NCBI GenBank assembly: GCA_002082585.1
Contig: CP020563.1
Span: forward strand, 1,916,001 to 1,980,000
Reading direction: 5' to 3'
From: Kitasatospora albolonga
Lineage (GTDB): Bacteria; Actinomycetota; Actinomycetes; Streptomycetales; Streptomycetaceae
Length of the DNA stretch: 64,000 nucleotides
Positions 17,278-25,243 of the stretch are shown here, one piece after another (position 1 is the stretch's first letter; each line of letters starts with the position of its first letter). The notes under the pieces were generated by a model. The model searched no databases and was not told the DNA's origin. It worked only from the letters and a program-made list of their open reading frames with translations. A program made the position numbers and the translations under genes.

Positions 17278-18005
17278 GCCTCGGCCTTCGGAAGGTGCGG
17301 CTTGGTGGCGTAGGCGACGAAGCTCTTGCCGACGACGGGGTTGAGCAGCTGCTCGGCGACCCGGGTGGCGAGCGGCTTCTTCATGATGTCCCAGACCAGC
17401 AGCTTGTGGTACGCCCGCACCGGCAGGGCCTTGTCGTTGTCCACGCCGAAGGCGCACTTCAGCCACCAGTACGGCGAGTGCAGGGCGTGGGCGTGGTGGG
17501 TGCCGTACGGCTTGAGCCCGGCCTCGCGGATGCGGGCGAGGAGCTGGTCGGCCTTGTAGATGCGGATGTGGCCGCCCTCGACCTCGTGGTAGGCGTCGGA
17601 GAGGGTCCAGCAGATCTTCTCGGGGCCGTAGCGCGGGACGGTGACGGCGATCCGGCCGCCCGGCTTGAGGACCCGGACCATCTCGGCGAGGACGCCCTTG
17701 TCGTCCGGGATGTGCTCCATGACCTCGGAGATGATCACGACGTCGAAGGAGTCGTCGGGGAACGGCAGGTTGAGGGCGTCGCCCTCCATCGCGGTGGCGG
17801 TGGCGCCCTCGGGGGCCTCACCGGCCTCCTTCATCGCGGCGAACCACTTGGCGACCTCGCGGATCTCCTCGGCGTTCCGGTCGAGGGCCACCACCTGCGC
17901 ACCGCGCCGGTAACACTCGAAGGCATGCCGGCCGGCACCGCAGCCCAGGTCGAGCACTCGGTCGCCTGCGGCGAGCGGGAAGCGGGTGAAGTCGACGGTC
18001 AGCAC
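17274..18005 (-). CDS. class I SAM-dependent methyltransferase
   Basis: A 243-residue methyltransferase. Motif I VLDLGCGAGRHAFE is at 18-31. The acidic residue of motif II is in VVALDRN. The UbiE-like motif FDVVIISEVMEHI is at about 87-99, followed by LKPGGRIAVTVPRYGPE. Start GTG 18005 follows GAAGGCAGG. It lies 139 bases after the glycosyltransferase gene, in a spacer with degenerate GGGTTACG-like repeats, and overlaps the toroid gene by 4 bases. Probably modifies a lipid or quinone-like or glycosylated acceptor made by the same operon; acceptor unknown. Confidence 0.9.
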   Translation of the reverse strand: MLTVDFTRFPLAAGDRVLDLGCGAGRHAFECYRRGAQVVALDRNAEEIREVAKWFAAMKEAGEAPEGATATAMEGDALNLPFPDDSFDVVIISEVMEHIPDDKGVLAEMVRVLKPGGRIAVTVPRYGPEKICWTLSDAYHEVEGGHIRIYKADQLLARIREAGLKPYGTHHAHALHSPYWWLKCAFGVDNDKALPVRAYHKLLVWDIMKKPLATRVAEQLLNPVVGKSFVAYATKPHLPKAEA

Positions 18006-18144
18006 GAGGGCCTGCCTTCGAGGTCGGAGGTACGGGTTCAGGAAAGCGGGTTACGGGTTACGAGGTCCGCGTTACGGGGTCCGGGTTCCGGGTCACGGAT
18101 TCCGGTGAACAGGATCGCCGTCGCCTGCGGGGACGGGGCAGTCG
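18006..18144. repeat. intra-operon spacer with degenerate GGGTTACGG-type repeats
   Basis: From about 18047 to 18107 the spacer is built of variants of GGGTTACGG, GGTCCGGG and GGGTTCCGGGTCACGG in direct orientation. No gene fits here. Confidence 0.55.
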
Positions 18145-19467
18145 TCACCTGCGGGCTCCGGCTCCGCGGACGGCGATCGCCTGACGGTACAGCTCGGCCG
18201 TTCCGGCGGCGGCCCGGGCCCAGGTGAAGTTGGCGAGCACCCGCGCCCGGCCCGCCGCGCCGAGCCGGGCGCGCAGCTCGGGGTCGGCCAGCAGCCGGGC
18301 CAGCGCCCCGGCCAGCGCGTCCGCGTTGCCGGGCTCCACCGCGAGGCAGGTCTCCCCGTCGCGGCCGGAGACCTCGGGGATCGCGCCGCCGGTGGTGGCG
18401 ACCAGGGGGGTGCCGGTGGCCATGGCCTCGGCGGCGGGCAGCGAGAACCCCTCGTACAGCGAGGGCACGCAGGAGACCTGGGCGCCGCGCACGAGGTCGA
18501 CCAGCTCGGCGTCGCTGATGCCCTTGACGAACTCGACGGCGTCGGCCAGCCCGTACCGCTCGATGGCCCGGGCGACCGGCCCGTCCTCGGCACGCTTGCC
18601 GACGACGACGAGGTGGGCGGCGGGGTTCTCCGTACGGAGCTTGGCGAGCGCCTCGACGAGGTGGACCAGGCCCTTGAGCGGGACGTCGGCGCTGGAGGTG
18701 GTGACGATACGGCCCGGCACCTCGGCGACGGAGGGGTCGGGCGACCACAGGTCGGTGTCGGCGCCGATGTGGACGACGCTGATCCGGTCCTTGCGTACGC
18801 CGAGGTCCTCGACTATCTCGTCGCGGGAGGAGCCGGAGACGGTGAGGACGGTGTCCAGCTTGCGGGCGACCCGCTTCTGCATCCGGGTGAAGGCGTACCA
18901 GCGGCGTACGGAGGCGCGTCGGCGGCGGCTGGTGGCGGCGGCCAGGTCGAGCCTGCGGTCCACGGTGATGGGGTGGTGGATCGTCGTCACGAGCGGGGCC
19001 CCGAGGTCGCCGAGGAGCCCGTAACCGAGGGTCTGGTTGTCGTGGACGACGTCGAACTCGCCGCGCCGGGCCAGGAGATGGCGGCGGGCGCGGAGGCTGA
19101 AGGTGAGCGGTTCGGGGAAGCCGCCGGTCCACATGGTGGCGACCTCGGCGAGGTCGATCCAGTCCCGGTACTCGCCCCGCTTCGGCGTACGGAACGGGTC
19201 CGGCTGCCGGTAGAGGTCCAGGCTGGGGAGCTCGGTGAGCGGGACGCCCTCGTCGAGCACGGGGTAGGGCTGCGCGCCGATGACCTCGACGCTGTGCCCG
19301 AGACGGGCCAGCTCCCGCCCGAGGTGGCGTACGTAGACGCCCTGACCGCCGCAGAACGGGTTGCCCTTGTACGTGAGGAGCGCGATGCGCAGGGGCCGGT
19401 CGCCCGCCCCGGCGAAGGAGCTGCCGTCGCCCGTGCGGGGGCCCGTCTCTATGGCCTCAGCGGTCAC
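18145..19467 (-). CDS. glycosyltransferase family 4 protein
   Basis: A 440-residue GT-B fold retaining glycosyltransferase. The N-terminal acceptor domain has the glycine-rich loop GNPFCGGQGVYVRHLGREL (about 35-53). The C-terminal donor domain has the GT4 E-x7-E pattern YEGFSLPAAEAMATGTPLVA preceded by SCVPS, and GGAIPEV. Such enzymes transfer sugars from UDP- or GDP-donors to lipid or small-molecule acceptors on the cytoplasmic membrane face. GTG 19467 is the start. The gene leads a three-gene operon (glycosyltransferase, methyltransferase, toroid protein) transcribed divergently from kstR; the KstR operator is 55 bases upstream, nearer to this gene than to kstR. Confidence 0.9.
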   Translation of the reverse strand: MTAEAIETGPRTGDGSSFAGAGDRPLRIALLTYKGNPFCGGQGVYVRHLGRELARLGHSVEVIGAQPYPVLDEGVPLTELPSLDLYRQPDPFRTPKRGEYRDWIDLAEVATMWTGGFPEPLTFSLRARRHLLARRGEFDVVHDNQTLGYGLLGDLGAPLVTTIHHPITVDRRLDLAAATSRRRRASVRRWYAFTRMQKRVARKLDTVLTVSGSSRDEIVEDLGVRKDRISVVHIGADTDLWSPDPSVAEVPGRIVTTSSADVPLKGLVHLVEALAKLRTENPAAHLVVVGKRAEDGPVARAIERYGLADAVEFVKGISDAELVDLVRGAQVSCVPSLYEGFSLPAAEAMATGTPLVATTGGAIPEVSGRDGETCLAVEPGNADALAGALARLLADPELRARLGAAGRARVLANFTWARAAAGTAELYRQAIAVRGAGARR

Positions 19468-19796
19468 ACTCGGCCCCCTTCTGACTGCGTGTTCGCCGGA
19501 GCGTAACCGGTAGCGCTAATCTAGAACAAGTTGCAGACTTGATCGTTCGACGTGCATCGAATCTACCGGCAGGTAGCGGCGGTGTGACGTCCGGATCAGG
19601 TGATTCGCGCCACGACGGACGCCCTGGCATGCTGTGCGCGCCCGGCCGCGTTCGCTTCGTCCGTACGGGCGCGGAACCGGCTCGTCCGCACGGACGCGGA
19701 ACATGGGCGCGGGAGCAACTCCATGGTCGCGGATCGCGGATCATGGATCGTGAACGGGGACAGCATGACCACGCACGGATCGCGGATGGGGACAGC
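19468..19796. promoter_or_regulatory. divergent promoter and long kstR leader
   Basis: The spacer holds the KstR operator (19522-19535) near the glycosyltransferase side and about 260 bases of leader before kstR. The last 60 bases contain a duplicated block: GGGGACAGCATGACC occurs at 19757-19771 and again at 19789-19803. The first copy starts an 11-codon reading frame (19765-19800) whose TGA overlaps the kstR ATG as ATGA. Confidence 0.6.
19522..19535. promoter_or_regulatory. KstR-type operator between the GT operon and kstR
   Basis: TAGAACAAGTTGCA fits TnnAACnnGTTnnA at all fixed positions. It supports autoregulation of kstR and possible control of the divergent glycosyltransferase operon. 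Confidence 0.8.
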
Positions 19797-20438
19797 ATGA
19801 CCGCGGACGCCAGACCGGCAGTGCCCGCGCCGACGGAACGTACGGCGCCTCCGCTGACCGAGCGGCAGGAGGCCCGCCGCCGCCGCATCCTGCACGCCAG
19901 CGCCCAGCTCGCCAGCCGGGGCGGTTTCGAGGCGGTGCAGATGCGCGAGGTGGCCGAGGCGGCCGGGGTCGCGCTGGGCACGCTCTACCGCTACTTCCCC
20001 TCCAAGATCCATCTGCTGGTCGCCACCATGCAGGACCAGCTCCAGCATCTGCACACCACGCTCCGCAAACGCCCCCCGGCCGGTGACGACGCGGCCCAGC
20101 GGGTCGCCGAGACCCTGATGCGCGCCTTCCGCGCCCTCCAGCGCGAACCGCACCTCGCCGACGCCATGGTCCGCGCTCTGACCTTCGCGGACCGTAGTGT
20201 GAGCCCCGAGGTGGACACGGTCTCCCGGCTGACGACGGCGATCATCCTGGACGCGATGGGGCTGGAGCACCCGACCCCGGAGCAGCTCTCGGCGGTCCGG
20301 GTGATCGAGCACACCTGGCACTCGGCGCTGATCACCTGGCTGTCGGGCCGGGCGTCGATCGCCCAGGTCAAGATCGACATCGAGACGGTCTGCCGCCTGA
20401 TCGGCCTGACGGCGGAGCCGGGGGCGGCACGGGGCTGA
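19797..20438 (+). CDS. kstR: TetR-family repressor, KstR orthologue
   Basis: A 213-residue TetR-family regulator. The DNA-binding domain spans about 23-72, with LASRGGFEAVQMREVAEAAG and the recognition-helix region GTLYRYFPSKIHLLV (61-75). This domain is close to mycobacterial KstR (from memory: LASKGGYEAVQIRAVAERAGVAVGTVYRYFPSKVHLLV-type). KstR represses cholesterol catabolism genes and is released by steroid-CoA thioesters. The C-terminal ligand domain includes LADAMVRALTFAD and HSALITWLSGRAS, which also match. ATG 19797 is preferred: it begins where homology and N-terminal polar residues fit. Several KstR operators in the window, one of them upstream of this gene, fit its role. Confidence 0.93.
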   Translation: MTADARPAVPAPTERTAPPLTERQEARRRRILHASAQLASRGGFEAVQMREVAEAAGVALGTLYRYFPSKIHLLVATMQDQLQHLHTTLRKRPPAGDDAAQRVAETLMRAFRALQREPHLADAMVRALTFADRSVSPEVDTVSRLTTAIILDAMGLEHPTPEQLSAVRVIEHTWHSALITWLSGRASIAQVKIDIETVCRLIGLTAEPGAARG

Positions 20439-20513
20439 GGCCCGGGGCGGCCGGGGCGGGGCTGAGGCCCTGGGCAGGCCGGGACGAGGCTGGGGCCCTG
20501 GGCGCCCCGGGAT
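20431..20513. repeat. three 27-28-bp repeats at the kstR stop
   Basis: Copies at 20431-20457, 20458-20485 and 20486-20513, each beginning GGGGCTGAGGCCC or a one- or two-base variant. The TGA stop of kstR lies in the first copy. Confidence 0.8.
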
Positions 20514-20515
20514 GC

Positions 20516-21187
20516 TCAGGACCGTCCGGACGCCCCGGCGGCCAGGGCCACCACCGCCCCGCGGCCGTGGTCCGTCCACTCCGTCAGCGCCAGGTCCGCC
20601 CCCGGTGCCTCTCCACGGCCCGCCGCCCCGAAGTCCTCCCGGCCCGCTTTGAAGAGGGCCTCCTCGCGCACCCACAGCCGCAGCAGCGCCGGGCCGGGCT
20701 CGGGACCGGACCGGGCGGACTCCACCTCGGCCTCGGGCAGCACCCGGCGGAGTACGGAGAGGGGGCCGGGGCGGCGGGTCAGGGGCTCCACGTCGATACC
20801 GACCGGGCCGGGCGCGACGGCGGCGGCGGCCAGCCCGTCGGCGTGGCTGTAACTGGCGCCCACGCCCGGATGCCCGGGCAGATACGGGCGCCCGTGGCCC
20901 TCGCCCCCGCAGGCGGGGCAGCGCTGCCCCGGCCGGATCTCGCGCGGCGGCCGCCCGGTGAAGCGGGCGGCGCAGAGCCGCAGCAGCAACCGGGCCGCCA
21001 CCACGTCGTCGCGGCGGCCCGGCACCCTGATCCCCGCCAGCCGCCGCCGCTCCCAGGGGGCGAGCATGGACGGGTGGAGGTCCGGGCGGGCCAGCACCTC
21101 GGCGGTGGTGGCCACCAGCACCACGCGCTGCGGCCCGGGCCCCGGGAGGGCACGGGCCGCAGGAGTGATCACCGGCCCCACGCTCAC
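20516..21187 (-). CDS. 4'-phosphopantetheinyl transferase, Sfp type
   Basis: A 223-residue Sfp-family enzyme that moves phosphopantetheine from CoA to a carrier-protein serine. Visible motifs are a CPACGGEGHGRP segment (90-101) common in actinobacterial members, SYSHADG (112-118), the magnesium-binding GIDVEP (130-135) and LWVREEALFKAG (171-182), equivalent to the WxxKEAxxK motif. GTG 21187 overlaps the carrier-protein stop by 4 bases, so the two genes are coupled. This pairing strongly suggests that it activates the adjacent carrier protein. It is the last of three minus-strand genes of the biosynthetic locus. Confidence 0.92.
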   Translation of the reverse strand: MSVGPVITPAARALPGPGPQRVVLVATTAEVLARPDLHPSMLAPWERRRLAGIRVPGRRDDVVAARLLLRLCAARFTGRPPREIRPGQRCPACGGEGHGRPYLPGHPGVGASYSHADGLAAAAVAPGPVGIDVEPLTRRPGPLSVLRRVLPEAEVESARSGPEPGPALLRLWVREEALFKAGREDFGAAGRGEAPGADLALTEWTDHGRGAVVALAAGASGRS

Positions 21188-21435
21188 CCGGCCGGAGCCT
21201 CCGCCGGGCTGGCGGAGCTCAGGAAGCGCTCCTGGACGCGGGCGAGGGTGCGGAAGTCGTCGATGGTGACCTCCTGGAGATCGATGGTGCTGCCCGAGAT
21301 CTCCTCCAGCAGGTCGACGAACTCCAGGAAGTCCATCGAGTCGATGAGGCGCGCCTCGATGACGTCCTCGTCGAAGCCGATCGTGCCTTCGAGTCCGGGA
21401 TTCTTCTCGTGGAGCCACGCTACGACACGTTCCAT
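21184..21435 (-). CDS. acyl/peptidyl carrier protein
   Basis: An 83-residue acidic carrier protein. The phosphopantetheine attachment site is Ser33 in IDSMDFLEFVDLLEE, a DSM variant of the usual DSL. The predicted helices and length fit stand-alone ACPs and PCPs. The start ATG 21435 has upstream GGAACGATCC with modest ribosome-binding potential. It lies 78 bases after the SerRS-like ligase and overlaps the phosphopantetheinyl transferase by 4 bases. Known homologous systems pair such a carrier with an amino acid:carrier-protein ligase, so it likely carries an aminoacyl thioester rather than a fatty acyl chain. Confidence 0.93.
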   Translation of the reverse strand: MERVVAWLHEKNPGLEGTIGFDEDVIEARLIDSMDFLEFVDLLEEISGSTIDLQEVTIDDFRTLARVQERFLSSASPAEAPAG

Positions 21436-21513
21436 GAGCGGGATCGTTCCTCTGCTGTTCGTTCGGGCCGGGAAACTGTACGAAGGGTCAGGAGGGGAAA
21501 CCGTGAAAAAGGG

Positions 21514-22380
21514 TCAGGAGAAGGAGTCGGCGGCGGAGCGGAGCCGGTCCAGCGCGCTTTCGGCGGTGCCGTGGGCGAGGATCATCGCGTGCACCCAGCG
21601 CTCGACGCCGAAGGCGACACAGGAGCTGTAGGCGGGCCCGAGGGAGCCCGCGCGGATGTCGAGCCGCTCCCCGAAGAAGTTGCGGTGCCGGTTGACGGAG
21701 GCAATGGCCGTGCCGTCGGGGGCGCTGTACTCGAACTTCACCGGGTCCAGCGCCATCAGGCGGGCCCGCGATCCCCCGTTGTCGTAGAACGGGTCGTCGG
21801 CCGCCGCCCGGGTCAGGGTCAGCCCCAGCCGTCCCGCGACCTCCTGGACGAACTCCCCGCCGCGCTCCTGGTGTTCGCTCGCCCCGTCCTTGGTGCCGAG
21901 GTAGAGCACCTCGCGCATATGGAAGCCCCACAGGCGGCGCAGGCCGTCGTAGTGCGTCTCATTGCGGAAGCAGCGGCCGACCGACGAGACGCGCAGGCCG
22001 TCCTCGCCGACGTCCTGGCCCTCCAACGAGAGCAGCAGCCCGTAGCAGGTGGCGGAGGGCAGCAGATGGCCGGTGGGCGCCAGCGGGAGATCCTGCGGGG
22101 CGCCGCCCGTGGCCAGTCCGTCGAGGGCCTCGGGCCCGAACCGTCCGGCCGAGACCCCGAGGTGCGGGAAGTTCCGGAAGAAGTCCAGCCGGGCCAGTCC
22201 GTCGACGGAGAGCAGGGGCGGGCCCAGGATCTCGGGGGCGGCCAGCCGTGCGGCCAGGGCGGACAGCAGGCCGTCCAGCCCTCTCAGCAGTGCGGTGTGG
22301 ACCGGGTCCAGCGTGATCAGCCCGGCACCGGGGCTCTTCAGCTCGACACCCGGGAGGGCCGTAATGCTGGATGTGTTCAT
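21514..22380 (-). CDS. SerRS-like amino acid:[carrier protein] ligase
   Basis: A 288-residue truncated class II synthetase core with no tRNA-binding arm. Motif 2 reads RCFRNE (136-141) and motif 3 FGVER (257-261). The three zinc ligands expected in this family, Cys, Glu and Cys, are visible as Cys112 (SATCYG), Glu157 (MREVLYLG) and Cys254 (YSSCVAFG). The known family (described in Bradyrhizobium and other bacteria) adenylates glycine or alanine and transfers it to the phosphopantetheine of a small carrier protein instead of tRNA. The carrier gene is immediately downstream. Substrate amino acid is not readable here. It replaces an NRPS adenylation domain in this locus. Confidence 0.9.
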   Translation of the reverse strand: MNTSSITALPGVELKSPGAGLITLDPVHTALLRGLDGLLSALAARLAAPEILGPPLLSVDGLARLDFFRNFPHLGVSAGRFGPEALDGLATGGAPQDLPLAPTGHLLPSATCYGLLLSLEGQDVGEDGLRVSSVGRCFRNETHYDGLRRLWGFHMREVLYLGTKDGASEHQERGGEFVQEVAGRLGLTLTRAAADDPFYDNGGSRARLMALDPVKFEYSAPDGTAIASVNRHRNFFGERLDIRAGSLGPAYSSCVAFGVERWVHAMILAHGTAESALDRLRSAADSFS

Positions 22381-22814
22381 CGAACCGTGTCTCTCTCGGG
22401 GTGGGCCTGCGCCCGGGTGGTCCGCCGGGCCCCGCGGACAGCGTTGTCCGGCCGACAGCGCCGCCGGGCCCGTCCGTCACCGGCTTGCGGGCAGGCGCGA
22501 GACGGTGTGACGACCCGTCACGGAACCGCCCGCTCCCCTTGACACTAGGCCCGCCGACGAGCCGTTGTCTAGACCAAAGCAGGCGAACAACGAGCGTCAC
22601 CTCCATGACGGTCAGAGGCGGAAAGACACCCCATATCCGCATAGTGGAGCGGCACTTGACAGTGACAGCGGTCTGGACCAATCCTGCTGACTCGACGTGG
22701 CCCATCCCCCGTTCCGCCACGCCGCAGCCATCCGTCCGTGCCGTTCGCGACCGCCCGCGCCCGAGCGGGGAACCGCACCGGACGGGCCGAGGAGAAGGAC
22801 CTGCCATCAACCCC
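22381..22814. promoter_or_regulatory. divergent promoter region of the biosynthetic locus
   Basis: No gene is supported in this 434-base spacer. TTGACA occurs at 22539-22544 and 22656-22661, either of which could be a -35 box for the rightward operon. TCTAGA (22568-22573) gives a small palindrome. GGAGAAGGA ends about 16 bases before ATG 22815, a rather long spacing. Confidence 0.4.
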
Positions 22815-23903
22815 ATGACGACCCCGGCCCCCCGGCGGCGGCCCTTCCTGCACCGCGCCGCGTCCGACCTCCCGTACTTCAGCTCGGACGGCGAGTCCTA
22901 TCTGGCCCAGACCACCCTGCGGGAGCTGAAGAAGTCGCGACCGCTCCGGGTGCTCTCCGAGGAGGACTTCGCCCACTGGCAGACCTACGGCTATGTCATC
23001 GTGCGGGAGGCGATTCCCGCCGCCGACGCACGTCGGCTGCTGGACTTCACCTGGGACTTCCAGGGCCTGGACCCCGAGCGGCCGGAGAGCTGGTACGAGG
23101 AGCGGCCGCTCCGCTCCGAGCTGGACCAGCAGCTGCTGATCTACGGCTTCGTGGAGGCGTACCACCACCAGCTCCTCTGGGACAACCGGCAGTCGCAGCG
23201 GGTGTACGACGCCTTCGTGGACGTCTGGGACTGCGAGGAGCTGTGGGTCACGCTGGACCGGCTCAACCTCAACCCGCCCAACCGGGGCATCCGGGACCGC
23301 GCGCTGATCGAACCCACCGACCGGGGCTTCGACATCGAGCTGCACTGGGACATCGACACCACGCTCGGCGTGCCGCCGCAGCGGGTGCAGGGCATCATCG
23401 CGCTCAACGACACCAGCCCGGAGACCGGCGGCTTCCAGTGCTGCCCGGAGCTGTTCCGGCAGTTCGAGACGTGGAAGACCGCCCAGCCCGAGGACCGCGA
23501 TCCGCTGCGCCCGGACATCGACCGGGACGAACTCCCCGTCGTACGGCCGGATCTGCGCCCCGGCGACCTGCTCATCTGGAACGGGCTGCTGGCCCACGGC
23601 GTGGCGCGCAACCTCTCGGAGAGCGGGGTGCGGGCCGTGCAGTACCTCTCGATGATGCCCGCCCTGGAGGAGCACGAGCGGCTGCGGAAGTCGCGGGTGG
23701 AGTCCTGGCGCCATCTGCGCACCCCGCGCTGGAACCGCACCCTGGTCGGTGACCCGGTCCTGCACGAGTCCAAGCGCTACCCCACGGCCGAGCTGAACCC
23801 CCTGGGCCGCAGGCTGCTGGGGCTCGCCTCCTGGCAGGACACGGTCGAGGAGGCCGCGCCCGCCGCGCGGAGCGGGGAGCCCTCGTGCGCCGCGTCTGCC
23901 TGA
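22815..23903 (+). CDS. phytanoyl-CoA dioxygenase-family Fe(II)/2-oxoglutarate oxygenase
   Basis: A 362-residue PhyH-type oxygenase. The facial triad is His177 and Asp179 in ELHWDID and His261 in LLAHGVARN, with Arg273 a likely 2-oxoglutarate ligand. It has a double-stranded beta-helix core and no signal peptide. Enzymes of this family hydroxylate free or carrier-bound amino acids and acyl groups in natural-product pathways; that fits the adjacent carrier protein system. ATG 22815 is chosen although the GGAGAAGGA is 16 bases away. Its 3' end overlaps the next gene by 19 bases, implying coupled translation. Substrate inferred, not shown. Confidence 0.88.
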   Translation: MTTPAPRRRPFLHRAASDLPYFSSDGESYLAQTTLRELKKSRPLRVLSEEDFAHWQTYGYVIVREAIPAADARRLLDFTWDFQGLDPERPESWYEERPLRSELDQQLLIYGFVEAYHHQLLWDNRQSQRVYDAFVDVWDCEELWVTLDRLNLNPPNRGIRDRALIEPTDRGFDIELHWDIDTTLGVPPQRVQGIIALNDTSPETGGFQCCPELFRQFETWKTAQPEDRDPLRPDIDRDELPVVRPDLRPGDLLIWNGLLAHGVARNLSESGVRAVQYLSMMPALEEHERLRKSRVESWRHLRTPRWNRTLVGDPVLHESKRYPTAELNPLGRRLLGLASWQDTVEEAAPAARSGEPSCAASA

Positions 23904-25195
23904 CCCTGCCCACCCACCGGGCCTGCCCGGCCACCATCGCGGCGGTGGGCGGTGAAGCGGCTTACGCGGCACGGGAGTTCGGCGTCGAGGTGGCGCTGCT
24001 CGTGCTGGACTCCTCCCCCGCCCCGGTGCTCGCCGGGCACCGGGAGGCGCTCGCCGCACTGCCCCCGGCCCCGGGGGTGAGCGTCCACCACTTCGACGAG
24101 GACCGGCAACGGGCGTTCCTGCGCGAGGTGACCGGCCGGTCCGGGGCCGCCGAAGCGGACCGGCTGCTGGAGCTCATGCTGCCCTCCCGGGTCTCCTACG
24201 GAGCCTGCACCAACCGGGCGTTCCTGGTCGCCGAGGCCCTCGGCTGCACCTCCGTGCACCGCCGGGACTCCGACAGCAGCTTCCAGTCCTTCGGCGGCGA
24301 ACCCGTCTTCCCCGTCCACCAGGAGCTGGCCTTCCTGGGCCGACGCGCCGAGGACGTACGCGCGTCGGCGACCCGCAGCCGGATCGCGCCGGGGACCGGG
24401 GACCGCCCGGTGGCGCTGGCCGGTGGCTCCTTCGTGGGCGAGATGTCGGTGGACATCGCGGAGATCCGCCGCCGCGATGCGGACATCTACCGCGAGCTGG
24501 TCGGCCTGTCGATCCCCGACGACTGCCCCGAGATCTGGCGCGGCCATCTGGTCGAGGAGTCGTTCCGGGGGGCGGGGGACGCCGCGTTCGACGGCGACCG
24601 CACCACCCTCGCCCCCGTCAGCCCGACGCGCGTGGACATGTGCAACATCGCGCTGGACCACGAGGTCTACCGCCGGGTGCCGCTGCCGCCCGCCACCGAC
24701 ACCATCGGCAGCGACTACTTCCTGCTCCACCTCGTCCACGACGCCCGGCTGCCCGGCCTCCAGCACAACCGGCACATCGTCAACTTCCATACGGAGGAAC
24801 GGCGTACGGACTCCGGCTTCCTCGCCTACCAGCTGCGCTTCGCCAAGTTCCTGCTGGCGAAGCCGTACCTGAACGCCGTGCACACCCGGACGGCGGCTGC
24901 CGGTGACACGCTCCTCGACGACCGGGGCCATCTGCGCGCCCCCGCCGTCGCGGAGTTCGTCCGGGACAGCCTCGCGCGGGCCCCGGAGGAGAACGCCGAC
25001 CGCTTCGCCACCATCGAACGTGCCTACCGGCGCCTGGGCGACCGTTACACCGAGGTGGCGGACGCCCTCGCCGACCGCCGCGCCTCCCTCCTGGCCGAAG
25101 TCCGGGACGACATGGCCGACTTCGCGCTCCTCATGGAGCACTGGGAGGCGCTGACCCGCGCGAGCGCCGAAGCGGGCCTGGCCGTGAGCCGATGA
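23885..25195 (+). CDS. DUF6271-like, possible GT-A-fold protein
   Basis: A 436-residue soluble protein. The N terminus (VCLTLPTHRACPATI) and a D-x-D element at 128-130 in VHRRDSDSSF, about 90 residues after a Rossmann-like start, resemble nucleotide-sugar-binding GT-A glycosyltransferases. Later segments (DMCNIALDHEVY, TIGSDYFLLHLVH) also have a GT-A flavour. I believe it belongs to the family catalogued as DUF6271, seen in Streptomyces beside SerRS-like ligases, but this is from memory. GTG 23885 overlaps the oxygenase by 19 bases. Proposed role: a tailoring or transfer step on the carrier-bound or released product. Function unproven. Confidence 0.75.
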   Translation: MRRVCLTLPTHRACPATIAAVGGEAAYAAREFGVEVALLVLDSSPAPVLAGHREALAALPPAPGVSVHHFDEDRQRAFLREVTGRSGAAEADRLLELMLPSRVSYGACTNRAFLVAEALGCTSVHRRDSDSSFQSFGGEPVFPVHQELAFLGRRAEDVRASATRSRIAPGTGDRPVALAGGSFVGEMSVDIAEIRRRDADIYRELVGLSIPDDCPEIWRGHLVEESFRGAGDAAFDGDRTTLAPVSPTRVDMCNIALDHEVYRRVPLPPATDTIGSDYFLLHLVHDARLPGLQHNRHIVNFHTEERRTDSGFLAYQLRFAKFLLAKPYLNAVHTRTAAAGDTLLDDRGHLRAPAVAEFVRDSLARAPEENADRFATIERAYRRLGDRYTEVADALADRRASLLAEVRDDMADFALLMEHWEALTRASAEAGLAVSR

Positions 25196-25243
25196 CCGTG
25201 AACCGATGGCCATGAACCGATGGCCGGCCGTGAACCGATGAAC
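25184..25243. repeat. 14-bp tandem repeats spanning a gene junction
   Basis: GTGAGCCGATGACC (25184-25197), GTGAACCGATGGCC (25198-25211), ATGAACCGATGGCC (25212-25225) and, after four bases, GTGAACCGATGAAC (25230-25243). The array contains the DUF6271-like stop and two candidate starts of the next gene. Confidence 0.88.

Noticed and set aside
18047..18107. GGGTTACGG-like repeats, considered as an attachment site or regulator array
   Set aside because: Copies are irregular, within an operon spacer, and no integrase or tRNA gene is near.
19600..19800. A 66-codon frame in the kstR leader
   Set aside because: No homology or composition signal. Only its last 11 codons (from ATG 19765) are of interest, as a possible leader peptide.
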